The translations under genes and the position numbers were made by a program. DNA of 64,000 nucleotides from Candidatus Bipolaricaulota bacterium (GTDB lineage: Bacteria; Bipolaricaulota; Bipolaricaulia; Bipolaricaulales; Bipolaricaulaceae): contig JALHJZ010000001.1 in assembly GCA_022838705.1 (NCBI GenBank), positions 664,689 through 728,688 of the forward strand, read 5' to 3'. Each line of letters begins with the position of its first letter. Within the stretch, counting starts at the first letter, position 1. This document shows positions 24,456 through 32,584 of this stretch, in pieces. The notes beneath the pieces are model-generated. The model was not told the origin of the DNA, searched no databases, and saw only the letters and a list, made by a program, of their open reading frames with translations.

Positions 24456-24878
24456 ATGGCCAAGAACGTAATCGAGCTACTCAAGGATGTCCCGTTGTTC
24501 TCGTCCTTCAGCGAGAAACATCTCCAGGCGGTGGTGAGGACGGCGAAGGAGATGGAGTTCCCGTCCGGGACGGCGATCGTGAAGGAAGGGGACCGAAGCA
24601 AGGTCGGGTTCTTCCTCATCCTGGACGGGCAGGTCGAGGTGCGCAAGGGAACAAAGGTCCTGTCCCGCCTCGGTGCGGGCCAGTTCTTCGGGGAGATGGC
24701 GGTGCTCGACGGCCAGCCGCGGTCGGCCGACGTCGTCGCCGTGACGCCGACGAAGTGCCTCGTCCTCGCCAGTTGGGACATCAAGGCGCTCATCACGACC
24801 TACCCCGACATCGCCCTCGAGCTGATCGGCGAGCTCACCCGCCGGCTGCGCCAGACGAGCATGGCCCTCTCCGAGTAG
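24456..24878 (+). CDS. Stand-alone cyclic-nucleotide-binding-domain protein
   Basis: A 140-residue protein consisting almost entirely of one cNMP-binding domain. It opens with LLKDVPLFSSFSEKHLQAVV, and the phosphate-binding cassette is FFGEMAVLDGQPRSADVVA, which keeps the Glu and Arg of genuine cAMP/cGMP binders (GEMA...PRSA). There is no DNA-binding domain, so it probably acts by protein contact. ATG 24456 is supported by TAGGAGG 10 nt upstream and by the promoter above. It converges on the secreted-protein gene. Confidence 0.88.
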   Translation: MAKNVIELLKDVPLFSSFSEKHLQAVVRTAKEMEFPSGTAIVKEGDRSKVGFFLILDGQVEVRKGTKVLSRLGAGQFFGEMAVLDGQPRSADVVAVTPTKCLVLASWDIKALITTYPDIALELIGELTRRLRQTSMALSE

Positions 24879-24912
24879 CAGGAGCCCCGTGCGGGGGGCC
24901 ACGCCGGGCCCC

Positions 24913-25677
24913 TCAGGGGCGCGATGGTCCCTCGGTTGAAAGCGAGAACGAGACGAGGTCCAGCTGGTACTCGCGTACTACCCGCCCATCCTCCTCGTCC
25001 CGTCCCTCGATCGCGACCCAGTTCTTGGTCGCACTGCTTCCCCAAGCCGTGCCGCTGTGGACCCGCAGCCTGGGCCGCGATCCCGCGAGGTCCGTCCGCG
25101 TCTCCGCTCGGTACTGGAACTGCGTGGCCTCGACCGGAGAACCGGCCACCTCCACGACGGCCGTGGCCACGGGTTCGATGACGATCCGGTGGACCACCTC
25201 CCCCCGCGGTACCCCAGCGGACTCAATGGGGATCCGCCACTCCCACACCGCCGGCCCGGCTCCGTCCCCGAGGATCCCGACCCGGGCCGCACCCTCCTCG
25301 GGCTGGTACGAGACGTCGTACCACAGGAAGAGCGTCGGCAGTGGCCACCGCAGCACCCTCGCGCCCTCGACGAGGTAGACCCTCTCCTCCCAGATTTCGG
25401 AGAACCCGTACCTCTCTGACTCCACCTGCACAACCCAGGTCCACATCGTGACTCCCAGATCGTACGGGGCATCGAATGATCCCCCCACGACGGTCATCGT
25501 GAGTCCGTACTGGTGGTGAAAGGTGGGCCCCGTGAACGGCTGTGGGTTCTCGACGTAGGTGACCTGGTAGGTCCAAGTGTCCCCTACTCGCCATGCTTCT
25601 TCCCAGTTAGCCAGAGCCACGGCGTGGCCCAGGCCCAGCGCCAGGATCGCTAGAACTGACATGCGCAACGTACGCAC
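24913..25677 (-). CDS. Secreted protein of unknown function
   Basis: A 254-residue protein with a signal peptide (MRTLRMSVLAILALGLGHAVALA, cut shortly before NWEEAW). The mature part is strand-rich and tryptophan-rich: VGDTWTYQVTYVENPQ, WTWVVQVESERYGFSEIWEERVY and GRDEEDGRVVREYQLDLVSF. It has no cysteines in the mature chain and no family I recognise. The start is GTG 25677 because GGAGGT lies 6 nt upstream, in a long purine-rich GAGGAGGGAGGT. It begins 20 nt after the TGA that closes the amber-interrupted thioredoxin-like frame, suggesting one operon. Confidence 0.75.
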   Translation of the reverse strand: MRTLRMSVLAILALGLGHAVALANWEEAWRVGDTWTYQVTYVENPQPFTGPTFHHQYGLTMTVVGGSFDAPYDLGVTMWTWVVQVESERYGFSEIWEERVYLVEGARVLRWPLPTLFLWYDVSYQPEEGAARVGILGDGAGPAVWEWRIPIESAGVPRGEVVHRIVIEPVATAVVEVAGSPVEATQFQYRAETRTDLAGSRPRLRVHSGTAWGSSATKNWVAIEGRDEEDGRVVREYQLDLVSFSLSTEGPSRP

Positions 25678-25697
25678 CCGTACCACCTCCCTCCTCA

Positions 25698-26087
25698 TCA
25701 ATAAGCTACCGGCTCGAACCCGTAAGGGATAGCTGACACGCAACTGCACACGACGCTGGTCTGTAAGCACATCCAGACGATGGGGCAGCCCGCAATGCAA
25801 CTGTGTATGCAGGGAGGGCACCACTACCAGAGAAACTCGCACATGTTTACGCACATGGGGTCGACGTCCTGGTGCCACCAAACACATACTTCCTCGCAGT
25901 GGCGGACCTGGCCGAGCCAGCGGATCGCGTCTTCGCACGCCGGACAACCGGGGACGACCACAAACAGGAGGGCCCACCGCCCCCGGGCGAGATCGGTGGG
26001 AGCGATGTTCGATCTCTCAGCCGCAGCGATGAACCCGGGGGACAGGAGGAAGCCGGCGCTCGTCAGAAGTGCGGCGAGGATCGTCAT
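25698..26087 (-). pseudogene. Cysteine-rich thioredoxin-like secreted protein with an in-frame amber codon
   Basis: From ATG 26087 the frame runs 87 codons to a TAG at 25824-25826. In the same frame it continues 41 codons to a TGA at 25698-25700. The first part has a signal peptide (AALLTSAGFLLSPGFIAAAE) and a thioredoxin-like strand plus CPAC active site in LLFVVVPGCPACEDAIRWL. HCEEVCVWWHQDVDPMCVNMC follows the same cysteine-rich style. The part after TAG starts WCPPCIHSCIAGCPIVWMC; CPIV resembles the cis-proline loop that a thioredoxin fold needs. Cysteine density is the same on both sides, so the whole is probably one gene that has acquired a nonsense codon or reads through it. A genuine 87-aa product is the alternative. 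It sits upstream of the secreted-protein gene. Confidence 0.55.
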
Positions 26088-26162
26088 CGGTCCCCCGTAC
26101 TTAGTCAATTCACTTTTACCTCGGGTGCGCACGGGTGGCAAGCCGACCGTGCGACGATGGGG

Positions 26163-27353
26163 TCAGGGGTTCAGTCCAACGGAGCTTGAGGCGGGCCGGC
26201 CCGCGGCGAGCGCCGCCCGGACCCGGTCCAAGAGGCGGACCATGAACCGCACGTTGTGGAGGGTGGCGAGGCGGTAGTAGGAGAGCTCGCCCGTCTGAAT
26301 GAGGTGCCGCAGGAACGCCCGCGGGTACTGGGCGCAGGTCGGGCAGTCGCAGCCCTCCTCGACGGGCCGGTCGTCGCGGGCAAACCGGGCGTTCCTGATC
26401 GCGATCCGGAACCCATCCTCGGCCAGCGTGAGGAGGACCCCGTTCCGGGCGAGCCGCGTCGGGGCCGCGCAGTCGAACGTGTCCACACCGCGGTCCACCG
26501 CAGCGAGGATGTCCTCCACTCCCCCGATCCCGAGGAGGTGCCGGGGCCGATCCTCGGGGAGCTCGGCGACCGTCCACTCGATCACGCGGAGCATGTCGTC
26601 CTTCGACCGACCCAGCGATCCGCCGATCGCAACCCCGGGGAACCCCAGTGCCGCGATCGTCCGCGCTGAGGCCCGTCGGAGCTCCTCGTACGCCCCGCCC
26701 TGGACGATCCCCCACAGAACCTGGCCTGGGTTCGGCCCGAGATCCTTCGTTTTCGCGAACGCAGCGAGCGCCCGCTCCGCCCAGCGATGGGTGCGGTCCA
26801 TCGCCGCCCGGGTGTAGGCGTGGTCGTGGAACGGGGATGTGCACTCATCCAGCGGGAGGATCACGTCCGCCCCAAGCAGGCGCTCGAGGCGGACCACCTC
26901 CTCCGGGGAGAAGAACACACGGGAACCGTCGACCACGGATCGGAAGTGGGCTCCCTCCTCGGTGAGGGCCACGAGGGACTCCCCCTCCGGCTTCGGCGGG
27001 GCATCGCCGGGGAACATCGTCGCGATCTTCCCCACCCCGTGGACCTTCCCTGCCCCGAGGCTGAACACCTGGAACCCGCCGGAGTCCGTGAACCACGGGC
27101 CCGTCCAGCCGGTGAACCCGTGGAGCCCGCCGAGGGAGGCGATCGTCTCCGCCCCCGGCCGGAGGGAGAGGTGGTACGTGTTCCCGATCAGGGCCTCGAC
27201 CCCCAGGCCGCGGAGGTCATCCACCCCAAGGGCCTTCACCGTGCCCCGGGTGGCCACGGACACGAACGCCGGGGTGCGGATCATCCCGTGCGGGGTCGTG
27301 AGCTCCCCCAGCCGGGCTGCGGATCCCGTCGCGCGGGCGAGGACTCTGAACAT
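26163..27353 (-). CDS. tgt: tRNA-guanine transglycosylase
   Basis: A 396-residue TIM-barrel enzyme that swaps guanine-34 of GUN-anticodon tRNAs for preQ1 (or queuine). Motifs: GNTYHLSLRPG, FTDSGGFQVFSLG with the catalytic aspartate, GIVQGGAYEELR, and GVDTFDCAAPTRLARNG with the nucleophile aspartate. The zinc site is formed by CDCPTCAQYPRAFLRHL plus a later histidine. ATG 27353 begins 2 nt after the stop of the QNG1 gene; the open frame upstream lies within that gene. Coupling to a queuosine nucleosidase suggests use of salvaged queuine rather than preQ1, but sequence alone does not settle this. Confidence 0.96.
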   Translation of the reverse strand: MFRVLARATGSAARLGELTTPHGMIRTPAFVSVATRGTVKALGVDDLRGLGVEALIGNTYHLSLRPGAETIASLGGLHGFTGWTGPWFTDSGGFQVFSLGAGKVHGVGKIATMFPGDAPPKPEGESLVALTEEGAHFRSVVDGSRVFFSPEEVVRLERLLGADVILPLDECTSPFHDHAYTRAAMDRTHRWAERALAAFAKTKDLGPNPGQVLWGIVQGGAYEELRRASARTIAALGFPGVAIGGSLGRSKDDMLRVIEWTVAELPEDRPRHLLGIGGVEDILAAVDRGVDTFDCAAPTRLARNGVLLTLAEDGFRIAIRNARFARDDRPVEEGCDCPTCAQYPRAFLRHLIQTGELSYYRLATLHNVRFMVRLLDRVRAALAAGRPASSSVGLNP

Positions 27354-27355
27354 GG

Positions 27356-28303
27356 TCAGTAGAACGGGGTCAGGACGCGGGGGTGGGGAATGGGCAGCCG
27401 CTCCTGGGACAGGTTCCATAGCATCCAATCCACCTCGAACGGGAGGACGCTCCTCCCGCCGGCGCGGAGGGTGGAGGTGAGCTCCTCGACGGCCACGACC
27501 GTCGCCGCCCGCAGTTCCACCTCCTCCGCGGATCCCGCTGCGAGGGGGATCTGGCGGCGGATCCGCCCGGCGAGCGCGGGGTGGAGGACGAGCGCCCCGT
27601 GGGCCGCGAGGAGCTGGGGAAGCTTGTAGTCGGCGAACGCCGTCAGCCAACCGAGGTCGCGGAGCGCACCCGGGCCCTCTCCCCCAAACGTCCCCGCGAG
27701 GTCGGCGCACAGGATCTGGGCCCGCTTGTGGAAGAACACTTCCCGGCCGCGGTACAGGGCCGCGTCGCGGAACAGGGGAAGATGGGCGGTGACGAGCTCC
27801 ACGAGCCGCCGACACGAGCCGCTCGCCCGGGCGAAGAACTCCTGGGCTGACCCAAACCGGAGGAGGGCCTCCCCCACCTCCTGGAGCGCCCGGACCCGCC
27901 AGGGGAGGAGGGGGATCCCCCCAAGGACGTCCCTGACCCAGTCGCTACTGATACGCTGGAGGGCCGCGGGGGCGAAGAACGGCGGGTCATGTTCCGCCGC
28001 CTGGCGTAGCGCATAGGCGAGGGCAAAGTAGCCGGTCAGCCTTCCCCCGCCCGGCCCGGGCACGGACCACTTCTCCCCCGTGATCGGCGAGGGGGGCCAG
28101 AAGCAGAAGTTGAGCGCGTCGAGGGCCAGGAGGTACCGCAGGGTGAGCTCCTCCTCGCCGCGGAAGTGGTACCGACCCTCCCACCCGACGGGCGGCACAT
28201 CCCGGAGCTCGGTCGCGAGGGCCGCGATCCCGGCGGGATCCATGCGTACCCGCCTCGCCGCGCCCATGATCCACTGTGACCCCGCTCGCACTGGGTTCTC
28301 CAT
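27356..28303 (-). CDS. Queuosine 5'-phosphate N-glycosylase (QNG1/DUF2419)
   Basis: A 315-residue protein of the DUF2419 family, whose members release queuine base from queuosine 5'-monophosphate for salvage. Family motifs are visible in order: LDALNFCFWPPSP, EKWSVPGPGGGRLTGYFALAYAL, SSDWVRDVLGG, FHKRAQILCADLAGTF and LTAFADYKLPQLLA. The last is ELRAATVVAVEEL, followed by PFEVDWMLWNLSQE. The aspartate of FADYKLPQ and the tryptophan-rich pocket match the family. It lies between recG (6 nt) and tgt (2 nt) and is cotranscribed with both. Bacterial members are a minority; most known ones are eukaryotic, so this linkage to tgt supports a salvage route. Confidence 0.88.
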   Translation of the reverse strand: MENPVRAGSQWIMGAARRVRMDPAGIAALATELRDVPPVGWEGRYHFRGEEELTLRYLLALDALNFCFWPPSPITGEKWSVPGPGGGRLTGYFALAYALRQAAEHDPPFFAPAALQRISSDWVRDVLGGIPLLPWRVRALQEVGEALLRFGSAQEFFARASGSCRRLVELVTAHLPLFRDAALYRGREVFFHKRAQILCADLAGTFGGEGPGALRDLGWLTAFADYKLPQLLAAHGALVLHPALAGRIRRQIPLAAGSAEEVELRAATVVAVEELTSTLRAGGRSVLPFEVDWMLWNLSQERLPIPHPRVLTPFY

Positions 28304-28309
28304 CGGTTG

Positions 28310-30577
28310 CTACACCCCGAGGAGGGAGAGGGATTTCCCGAACCTGCGCTCAGCCTCGCGGGCCAGTTCCGGGGGGATCCCCTCCTTGGCCAGGCGCAGT
28401 GCCTCCTCCCGGGCCCTCTCCAGGAGCGGAAGATCGCGCCCGAGATCCGTCGCCCGGAGCTGGGACACGAACCCGGACTGCTCCGTGCCGAGGAGGTCCC
28501 CGGGACCGCGGATGCGGAGATCGGCCTCCGCGATCTTGAACCCGTCCGTGAGGTCGCGAAACGCCGCCAGCCGCTGGCGCGCCTCGTCGGTCGTCGGGTC
28601 GCCGATCGCGTAGCACACGGCGGGCTGACCCTTGCGCCCGATGCGGCCCCGCAGCTGGTGAAGCTGGGCGAGTCCGAACCGGTCGGCGTGCTCGATCACG
28701 AGGAACGACGCATCGGGGACATCGAGCCCGACCTCGACCACAGTCGTCGCCACGAGGAGCTGGACCTCCCCTGCCCGAAACGCCGCCATCGCCGTCCGCT
28801 TGTCCTCGGACGGCATCTGGCCGTGGAGGAGGGCGATCCCGTGTTCGGGGAACCGTGCGCGCAGCTCCTCGTACCCCTCCGAGGCCGCCCGCAGGTCGAG
28901 CTCCTCTGACTCCGCGACGAGGGGGAACACCACGTACCCCTTCTCCCCCCGCCGAAGCCAGTCCCCTACGTCCCGGTAAGCATCCTCCCGCCGGGACTCC
29001 GCCAGCCACACCGTGCGCACGGCCCCGCGCGAGTTCGGCATCTCGTCGAGCACGGACACCGCGAACTCGCCGTACAGGGTGAGGACCACCGTGCGCGGGA
29101 TCGGGGTCGCGGACATGACGAGGATGTTCGTGCCCTTCCCCTTCGCCTCCAGCGCCGCCCGTTGGACGACCCCGAACCGGTGCTGCTCGTCCACCACCGC
29201 CAGGGCGAGATCGCGGAACGCCACGTCCTCCTCGATCAGGGCGTGGGTGCCCACGACCAAGTCCACCTCCCCGTCCGCGATCGCTCGGAGGAGGTCGCGT
29301 CGCTCCTTGCGCCCCAGCCCGCCGGCGAGGTACCCCACCCGCACCGGGAGGTCCCGCATCAGGTCCTGCACCACGAGGTGGTGTTGCTCGGCGAGGATCT
29401 CCGTGGGGGCCATCACCGCCGCCTGGGCCCCGGCCGAGACGGCCATCACGCACGCGGCGGCGGCGACCACGGTCTTCCCCGACCCGACGTCGCCCTGGAG
29501 GAGACGCAGCATCGGCTGCGGGGAGCGGAGGTCCTGCTCGATCGCGTGCACGGCCCGCTGTTGGGACGGCGTGAGGGCGAATGGGAGCCCGTTCACGAAC
29601 CGGTCGAGGAGCGTCCGGTCCGGGGCGAGGCTCCGTCCCCCGCTGGGGACGGGAGCGCGGCGCTGCACGATCCCCAGCTGGAGGAGGAGGAGCTCCTCGA
29701 ACGCCAGAGCCCGCCGGGCGGCCTCGAAGTCGGAGGGGTCCGCGGGGGCATGGATCCGCACGAGGGCGTCGCGGCGCGTGGGGAGGCCAAGGCGATCCCG
29801 CATCTCCTTCGGCACCACGTCGTCCACCTGCCCCCCGAACCGGTGGAGGGCATGGCGGATCAGGTTCTGGAGGATGGGCTGGGTGAGGCCCTCCGTGGCC
29901 GAGTAGATCGGGACCCAGCGCCCAGTCTGGAGGCCCGTCCCCTCTTCCTCCCACACCGGGTTCTCCAGCTGCATCTCCCCGTACCGCAGTTGGGCCTTGC
30001 CGTACAGGGCGTACCGCCCGTCCTGGACGATCTGGTCCCAGATCCACGGCTGGTTGAACCAGATCGCGAACAGGAGCCCCGTGCCATCATCGAGGGCGAC
30101 CTTGACCAGTTCGAGGCCCCGCCGGACCTTCACCCGTGACTTGGCGCGCACCGTCCCCCGGACGAGCACGACCTCGCCATCCCGTACCTGGGCGATCGGG
30201 CGGAGCTGGGAGCGGTCCTCCAGGCGGCGGGGGAAAAACGTGAGCAGGTCTTCCACGGTGCGGATCCCGAGCCGGCTGAGGAGCTCGGCCCGCTTCTTGC
30301 CCACCCCGGGCAGGCGGGAGACGGGGATCGCGGACAGGGGTTCCGGGGGGTGGGGGGTCGCCAGCCACAGTTCAAGCGCGGCGACCGCGTGCGCCCGGGA
30401 CTTCGGGTCGCGGTCGGCGTAGCCGGACACGAGATGGGATGCCTCGGGGAGGTGGCGGGCGATGAAGTCCTCCAGCCCTCCCACGACGGCCGTGTCGGCG
30501 AACGCCTTCTCCCGTTCCAGCGCGAGCACCTTCTCGACCACCGCGCGCTGGGCTTTCCCCCGGTCCGTTGTCGGCAT
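28310..30577 (-). CDS. recG: ATP-dependent DNA helicase RecG
   Basis: A 755-residue branch-migration helicase that remodels stalled forks and Holliday junctions. A helical N-terminal extension precedes the wedge/OB domain (about 105-260; LPGVGKKRAELLSRLGI and an OB fold from VVLVRGTVRAKS). The helicase core has Walker A GDVGSGKT, motif II DEQH in AVVDEQHRFGV, motif III SATPIPRT, VATTVVEVGLDVPDAS and QLRGRIGRK. The C-terminal motif ADLRIRGPGDLLGTEQSG is typical. Its start codon lies inside the def promoter region on the other strand. Confidence 0.97.
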   Translation of the reverse strand: MPTTDRGKAQRAVVEKVLALEREKAFADTAVVGGLEDFIARHLPEASHLVSGYADRDPKSRAHAVAALELWLATPHPPEPLSAIPVSRLPGVGKKRAELLSRLGIRTVEDLLTFFPRRLEDRSQLRPIAQVRDGEVVLVRGTVRAKSRVKVRRGLELVKVALDDGTGLLFAIWFNQPWIWDQIVQDGRYALYGKAQLRYGEMQLENPVWEEEGTGLQTGRWVPIYSATEGLTQPILQNLIRHALHRFGGQVDDVVPKEMRDRLGLPTRRDALVRIHAPADPSDFEAARRALAFEELLLLQLGIVQRRAPVPSGGRSLAPDRTLLDRFVNGLPFALTPSQQRAVHAIEQDLRSPQPMLRLLQGDVGSGKTVVAAAACVMAVSAGAQAAVMAPTEILAEQHHLVVQDLMRDLPVRVGYLAGGLGRKERRDLLRAIADGEVDLVVGTHALIEEDVAFRDLALAVVDEQHRFGVVQRAALEAKGKGTNILVMSATPIPRTVVLTLYGEFAVSVLDEMPNSRGAVRTVWLAESRREDAYRDVGDWLRRGEKGYVVFPLVAESEELDLRAASEGYEELRARFPEHGIALLHGQMPSEDKRTAMAAFRAGEVQLLVATTVVEVGLDVPDASFLVIEHADRFGLAQLHQLRGRIGRKGQPAVCYAIGDPTTDEARQRLAAFRDLTDGFKIAEADLRIRGPGDLLGTEQSGFVSQLRATDLGRDLPLLERAREEALRLAKEGIPPELAREAERRFGKSLSLLGV

Positions 30578-30596
30578 GATCGGATCCCCCTATACT
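30568..30596 (+). promoter_or_regulatory. Promoter of def-fmt
   Basis: TTGTCG and TATACT with a 17-nt spacer. RNA would start near 30603, just upstream of the GGAGGAGG ribosome site at 30606-30612. It overlaps the first codons of divergent recG. Confidence 0.75.
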
Positions 30597-30622
30597 AAAG
30601 GACCTGGAGGAGGCGATCCAAA

Positions 30623-31132
30623 CTGGAGATCCTGACGTATCCAAGCCCGATCCTGCGCCGTCCGACGCGGCCGGTCGAACCGGGGAGCCGCGAGGCTCGC
30701 GACGTCGCGGATGCCCTGCGCGCTGCGTTTGCGGAGATCGAGGCCCATGGTTTGGCCGCGAACCAGATCGGCCTCCCGGTGCGTGCGGCTCTCGTCCGCC
30801 TCGGGGACGAGGAGTGGGTGTTCTTCAACCCCGAGATCATCGCGCGGAGCGAAGAGCTGGAGGTGGAGTGGGAGGGATGTCTGTCCCTGCCAGGGGTGGA
30901 GGCGGAGGTCCCGCGGGCGAAGGAGGTGGTGGTGCGGGCCCTTGACGAGACCGGGGCGCCAGTTGAGCTCCACCTGTCCGAGCTCGAGGCCCGCATCCTG
31001 CAGCACGAGGTGGATCACCTCGACGGCGAACTGTACGTGGACCTCCTTCCGAGGGACGAGCGCCGGCGGGTCCTCGCCGAATTCCGTGCCGCCCGCGACC
31101 AGCGCGAAAAGAGGGTATCTTCGCTCCAGTAA
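30623..31132 (+). CDS. def: Peptide deformylase, probable CTG start
   Basis: A 169-residue metalloenzyme that removes the formyl group from nascent N-termini. All three motifs are present: GLAANQIGLPV, EGCLSLPGVEAEVP and LQHEVDHLDG (HExxH). The conserved N-terminus EILTYPSPILRR is encoded directly after CTG at 30623. The frame is closed by TAA at 30596-30598, and no ATG, GTG or TTG lies between. A Shine-Dalgarno GGAGGAGG ends 10 nt before CTG and a strong promoter lies upstream. Starting at the next available TTG (30752) would delete motif I's support strands, so CTG initiation is the best reading. It is followed by fmt after 2 nt. Confidence 0.9.
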   Translation: MEILTYPSPILRRPTRPVEPGSREARDVADALRAAFAEIEAHGLAANQIGLPVRAALVRLGDEEWVFFNPEIIARSEELEVEWEGCLSLPGVEAEVPRAKEVVVRALDETGAPVELHLSELEARILQHEVDHLDGELYVDLLPRDERRRVLAEFRAARDQREKRVSSLQ

Positions 31133-31134
31133 GG

Positions 31135-32058
31135 CTGCGGATCGCGTTCGCCGGCACGGGATCGTTCGGTGTGCCCTCCCTCCATCGGCTCGCCGAGAGG
31201 TATGGGGTCCTCCTCGCCATCACCCAGCCCGATCGGCCTGCCGGGCGGGGCCTCAAGCTGACCCCGCCTCCGGTCAAGGTCGTCGCCCAGGAACTGGGGA
31301 TCCCCATCCTCCAGCCGCGCACGATCAATGCTCCTCCTGTCCTTGACCAACTTCAGGCGCTCGCCCTCGACGCCCTCGTCGTGGCCGCGTTCGGGCAGTT
31401 CCTGCGCCCGGCGGTGTTCGGGCTCCCGCGGCTGGGGACGGTGAACATCCACGCGTCCCTCCTCCCCCGCTACCGCGGCGCAGCGCCCGTGGCGTGGGCG
31501 ATCATCCGCGGGGAGAGGGAGACCGGGGTCACCACGTTCGTCCTCGACGAGGGGATGGATACCGGGCCCGTTCTCCTCCAGCGGGCGGTCACCATCGGCC
31601 CGGATGAGACGGCGGGGGAGCTCGAGGCGCGGCTCGCCGCGGTGGGGGCGGGCCTCATCGTGGAGTCCCTCGACGGGATGGCGAGGGGGGAGGTCGTTCC
31701 CCGACCCCAACCGGAGGGAGGGACGCTCGCCCCCAAGCTTCACAAGGAGGACGGGCGGATCCGGTGGGAGTGGGAGGCGCGGCGGATCCATGACCTCGTG
31801 CGCGGCACGAACCCGTGGCCCGGCGCCCACACGACCCTCCGGGACAAGCTGGTGAAGGTCCACCGCACGCGGGTCGTGGACGAGGCAGCGGCGGAGGCAC
31901 CGGGAGGGACGATCCTCCCTCGCCGGGACCGCTTCCTCGTCGCCGCGGGGCGCGGGGTCGTGGAGGTCCTCGAGATCCAGCCTGCGGGGTGCCGTGTCCT
32001 CTCCGGTCCCGAGTTCGCCCGCGGCTACTGCCGGGATCAGGGGGGGAGATTCTTCTGA
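31135..32058 (+). CDS. fmt: Methionyl-tRNA formyltransferase, probable CTG start
   Basis: A 307-residue enzyme that formylates initiator Met-tRNA using 10-formyl-THF. The Rossmann start RIAFAGTGSFGVPSLHRLAE requires initiation before codon 2. The codon at the right place is CTG (31135), 2 nt after the def stop, and no ATG, GTG or TTG occurs in frame upstream for at least 20 codons. The catalytic segment is NIHASLLPRYRGAAPVAWAI, followed by ETGVTTFVLDEGMDTGPV. A C-terminal OB-like domain (NPWPGAHTTL onward) binds tRNA. A GTG at 31171 is the only conventional alternative and would remove beta-1. No good Shine-Dalgarno is visible, so translation is probably coupled to def. Confidence 0.93.
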   Translation: MRIAFAGTGSFGVPSLHRLAERYGVLLAITQPDRPAGRGLKLTPPPVKVVAQELGIPILQPRTINAPPVLDQLQALALDALVVAAFGQFLRPAVFGLPRLGTVNIHASLLPRYRGAAPVAWAIIRGERETGVTTFVLDEGMDTGPVLLQRAVTIGPDETAGELEARLAAVGAGLIVESLDGMARGEVVPRPQPEGGTLAPKLHKEDGRIRWEWEARRIHDLVRGTNPWPGAHTTLRDKLVKVHRTRVVDEAAAEAPGGTILPRRDRFLVAAGRGVVEVLEIQPAGCRVLSGPEFARGYCRDQGGRFF

Positions 32059-32092
32059 AGATGGGTCCACACTGTGGCATCAAGGAGGAATG

Positions 32093-32584
32093 ATGGGAAA
32101 CCAAGAGGATATCCTGAAGGGAGCGTTGCTCCTGGAGAAGCGGAGCAAGGCGCTGTACGAAGGGAGTGCGCAGGGCGCCCGGAGCGCGGCGGTGCGGGAG
32201 ATCTTCCTCACCCTGGCCCACGAGGAGGGACGCCACATCGAGGTCCTGTCCCAGGCGTTCGCGGACCTCATGCGCACGGGCCGGGTGAGCACGGGGGCTC
32301 CGGCGGAGGGGCCGGCCGACATCGCGGGCGGCGTGCTCACGGAGGCGGTGAAGGCGGAGCTCTCCGCTGCTTCCTACGAGGCGGCGGCGCTCTACGCCGC
32401 GATGGCGCTCGAGGAGCGCGCGGTCGCGTTCTACTCCGAGGCGGAGCGCACATCGTCCGGCGAGGCCAAGGCCCTCTACAGCTGGCTTGCCCGCTGGGAG
32501 CGGTCCCACCTCGACCTCCTCACCTCGCTCGACCAGGAGCTGCGCCAGAAGGTCTGGAACGACCAGCGCTTCTGGCCGTTCTAG
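32093..32584 (+). CDS. Rubrerythrin-like ferritin-fold diiron protein
   Basis: A 163-residue four-helix bundle with two di-iron-type E(E)xxH sites: LTLAHEEGRHIEVLSQ in helix 2 and LARWERSHLDLLTSL in helix 4. Additional glutamates are in KGALLLEKRSKALYE and AMALEERAVAFYSE. It lacks the C-terminal rubredoxin domain of classical rubrerythrins. A role in peroxide reduction or iron handling in an anaerobe is likely. AAGGAGG at 32082-32088 supports ATG 32093, with ATG 32090 directly before it as the alternative. Its last 4 nt overlap the end of convergent priA. Confidence 0.85.
   Translation: MGNQEDILKGALLLEKRSKALYEGSAQGARSAAVREIFLTLAHEEGRHIEVLSQAFADLMRTGRVSTGAPAEGPADIAGGVLTEAVKAELSAASYEAAALYAAMALEERAVAFYSEAERTSSGEAKALYSWLARWERSHLDLLTSLDQELRQKVWNDQRFWPF

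Noticed and set aside
25698..25823. A separate cysteine-rich peptide (RiPP-like precursor) after the amber codon
   Set aside because: No leader peptide, no modification enzymes nearby, no convincing ribosome site; frame continuity and the cis-proline-like loop fit a thioredoxin extension better.
28350..30047. A 565-aa alternative frame inside recG
   Set aside because: Pro/Arg/Gly-rich product out of frame with clear RecG motifs; treated as a shadow.
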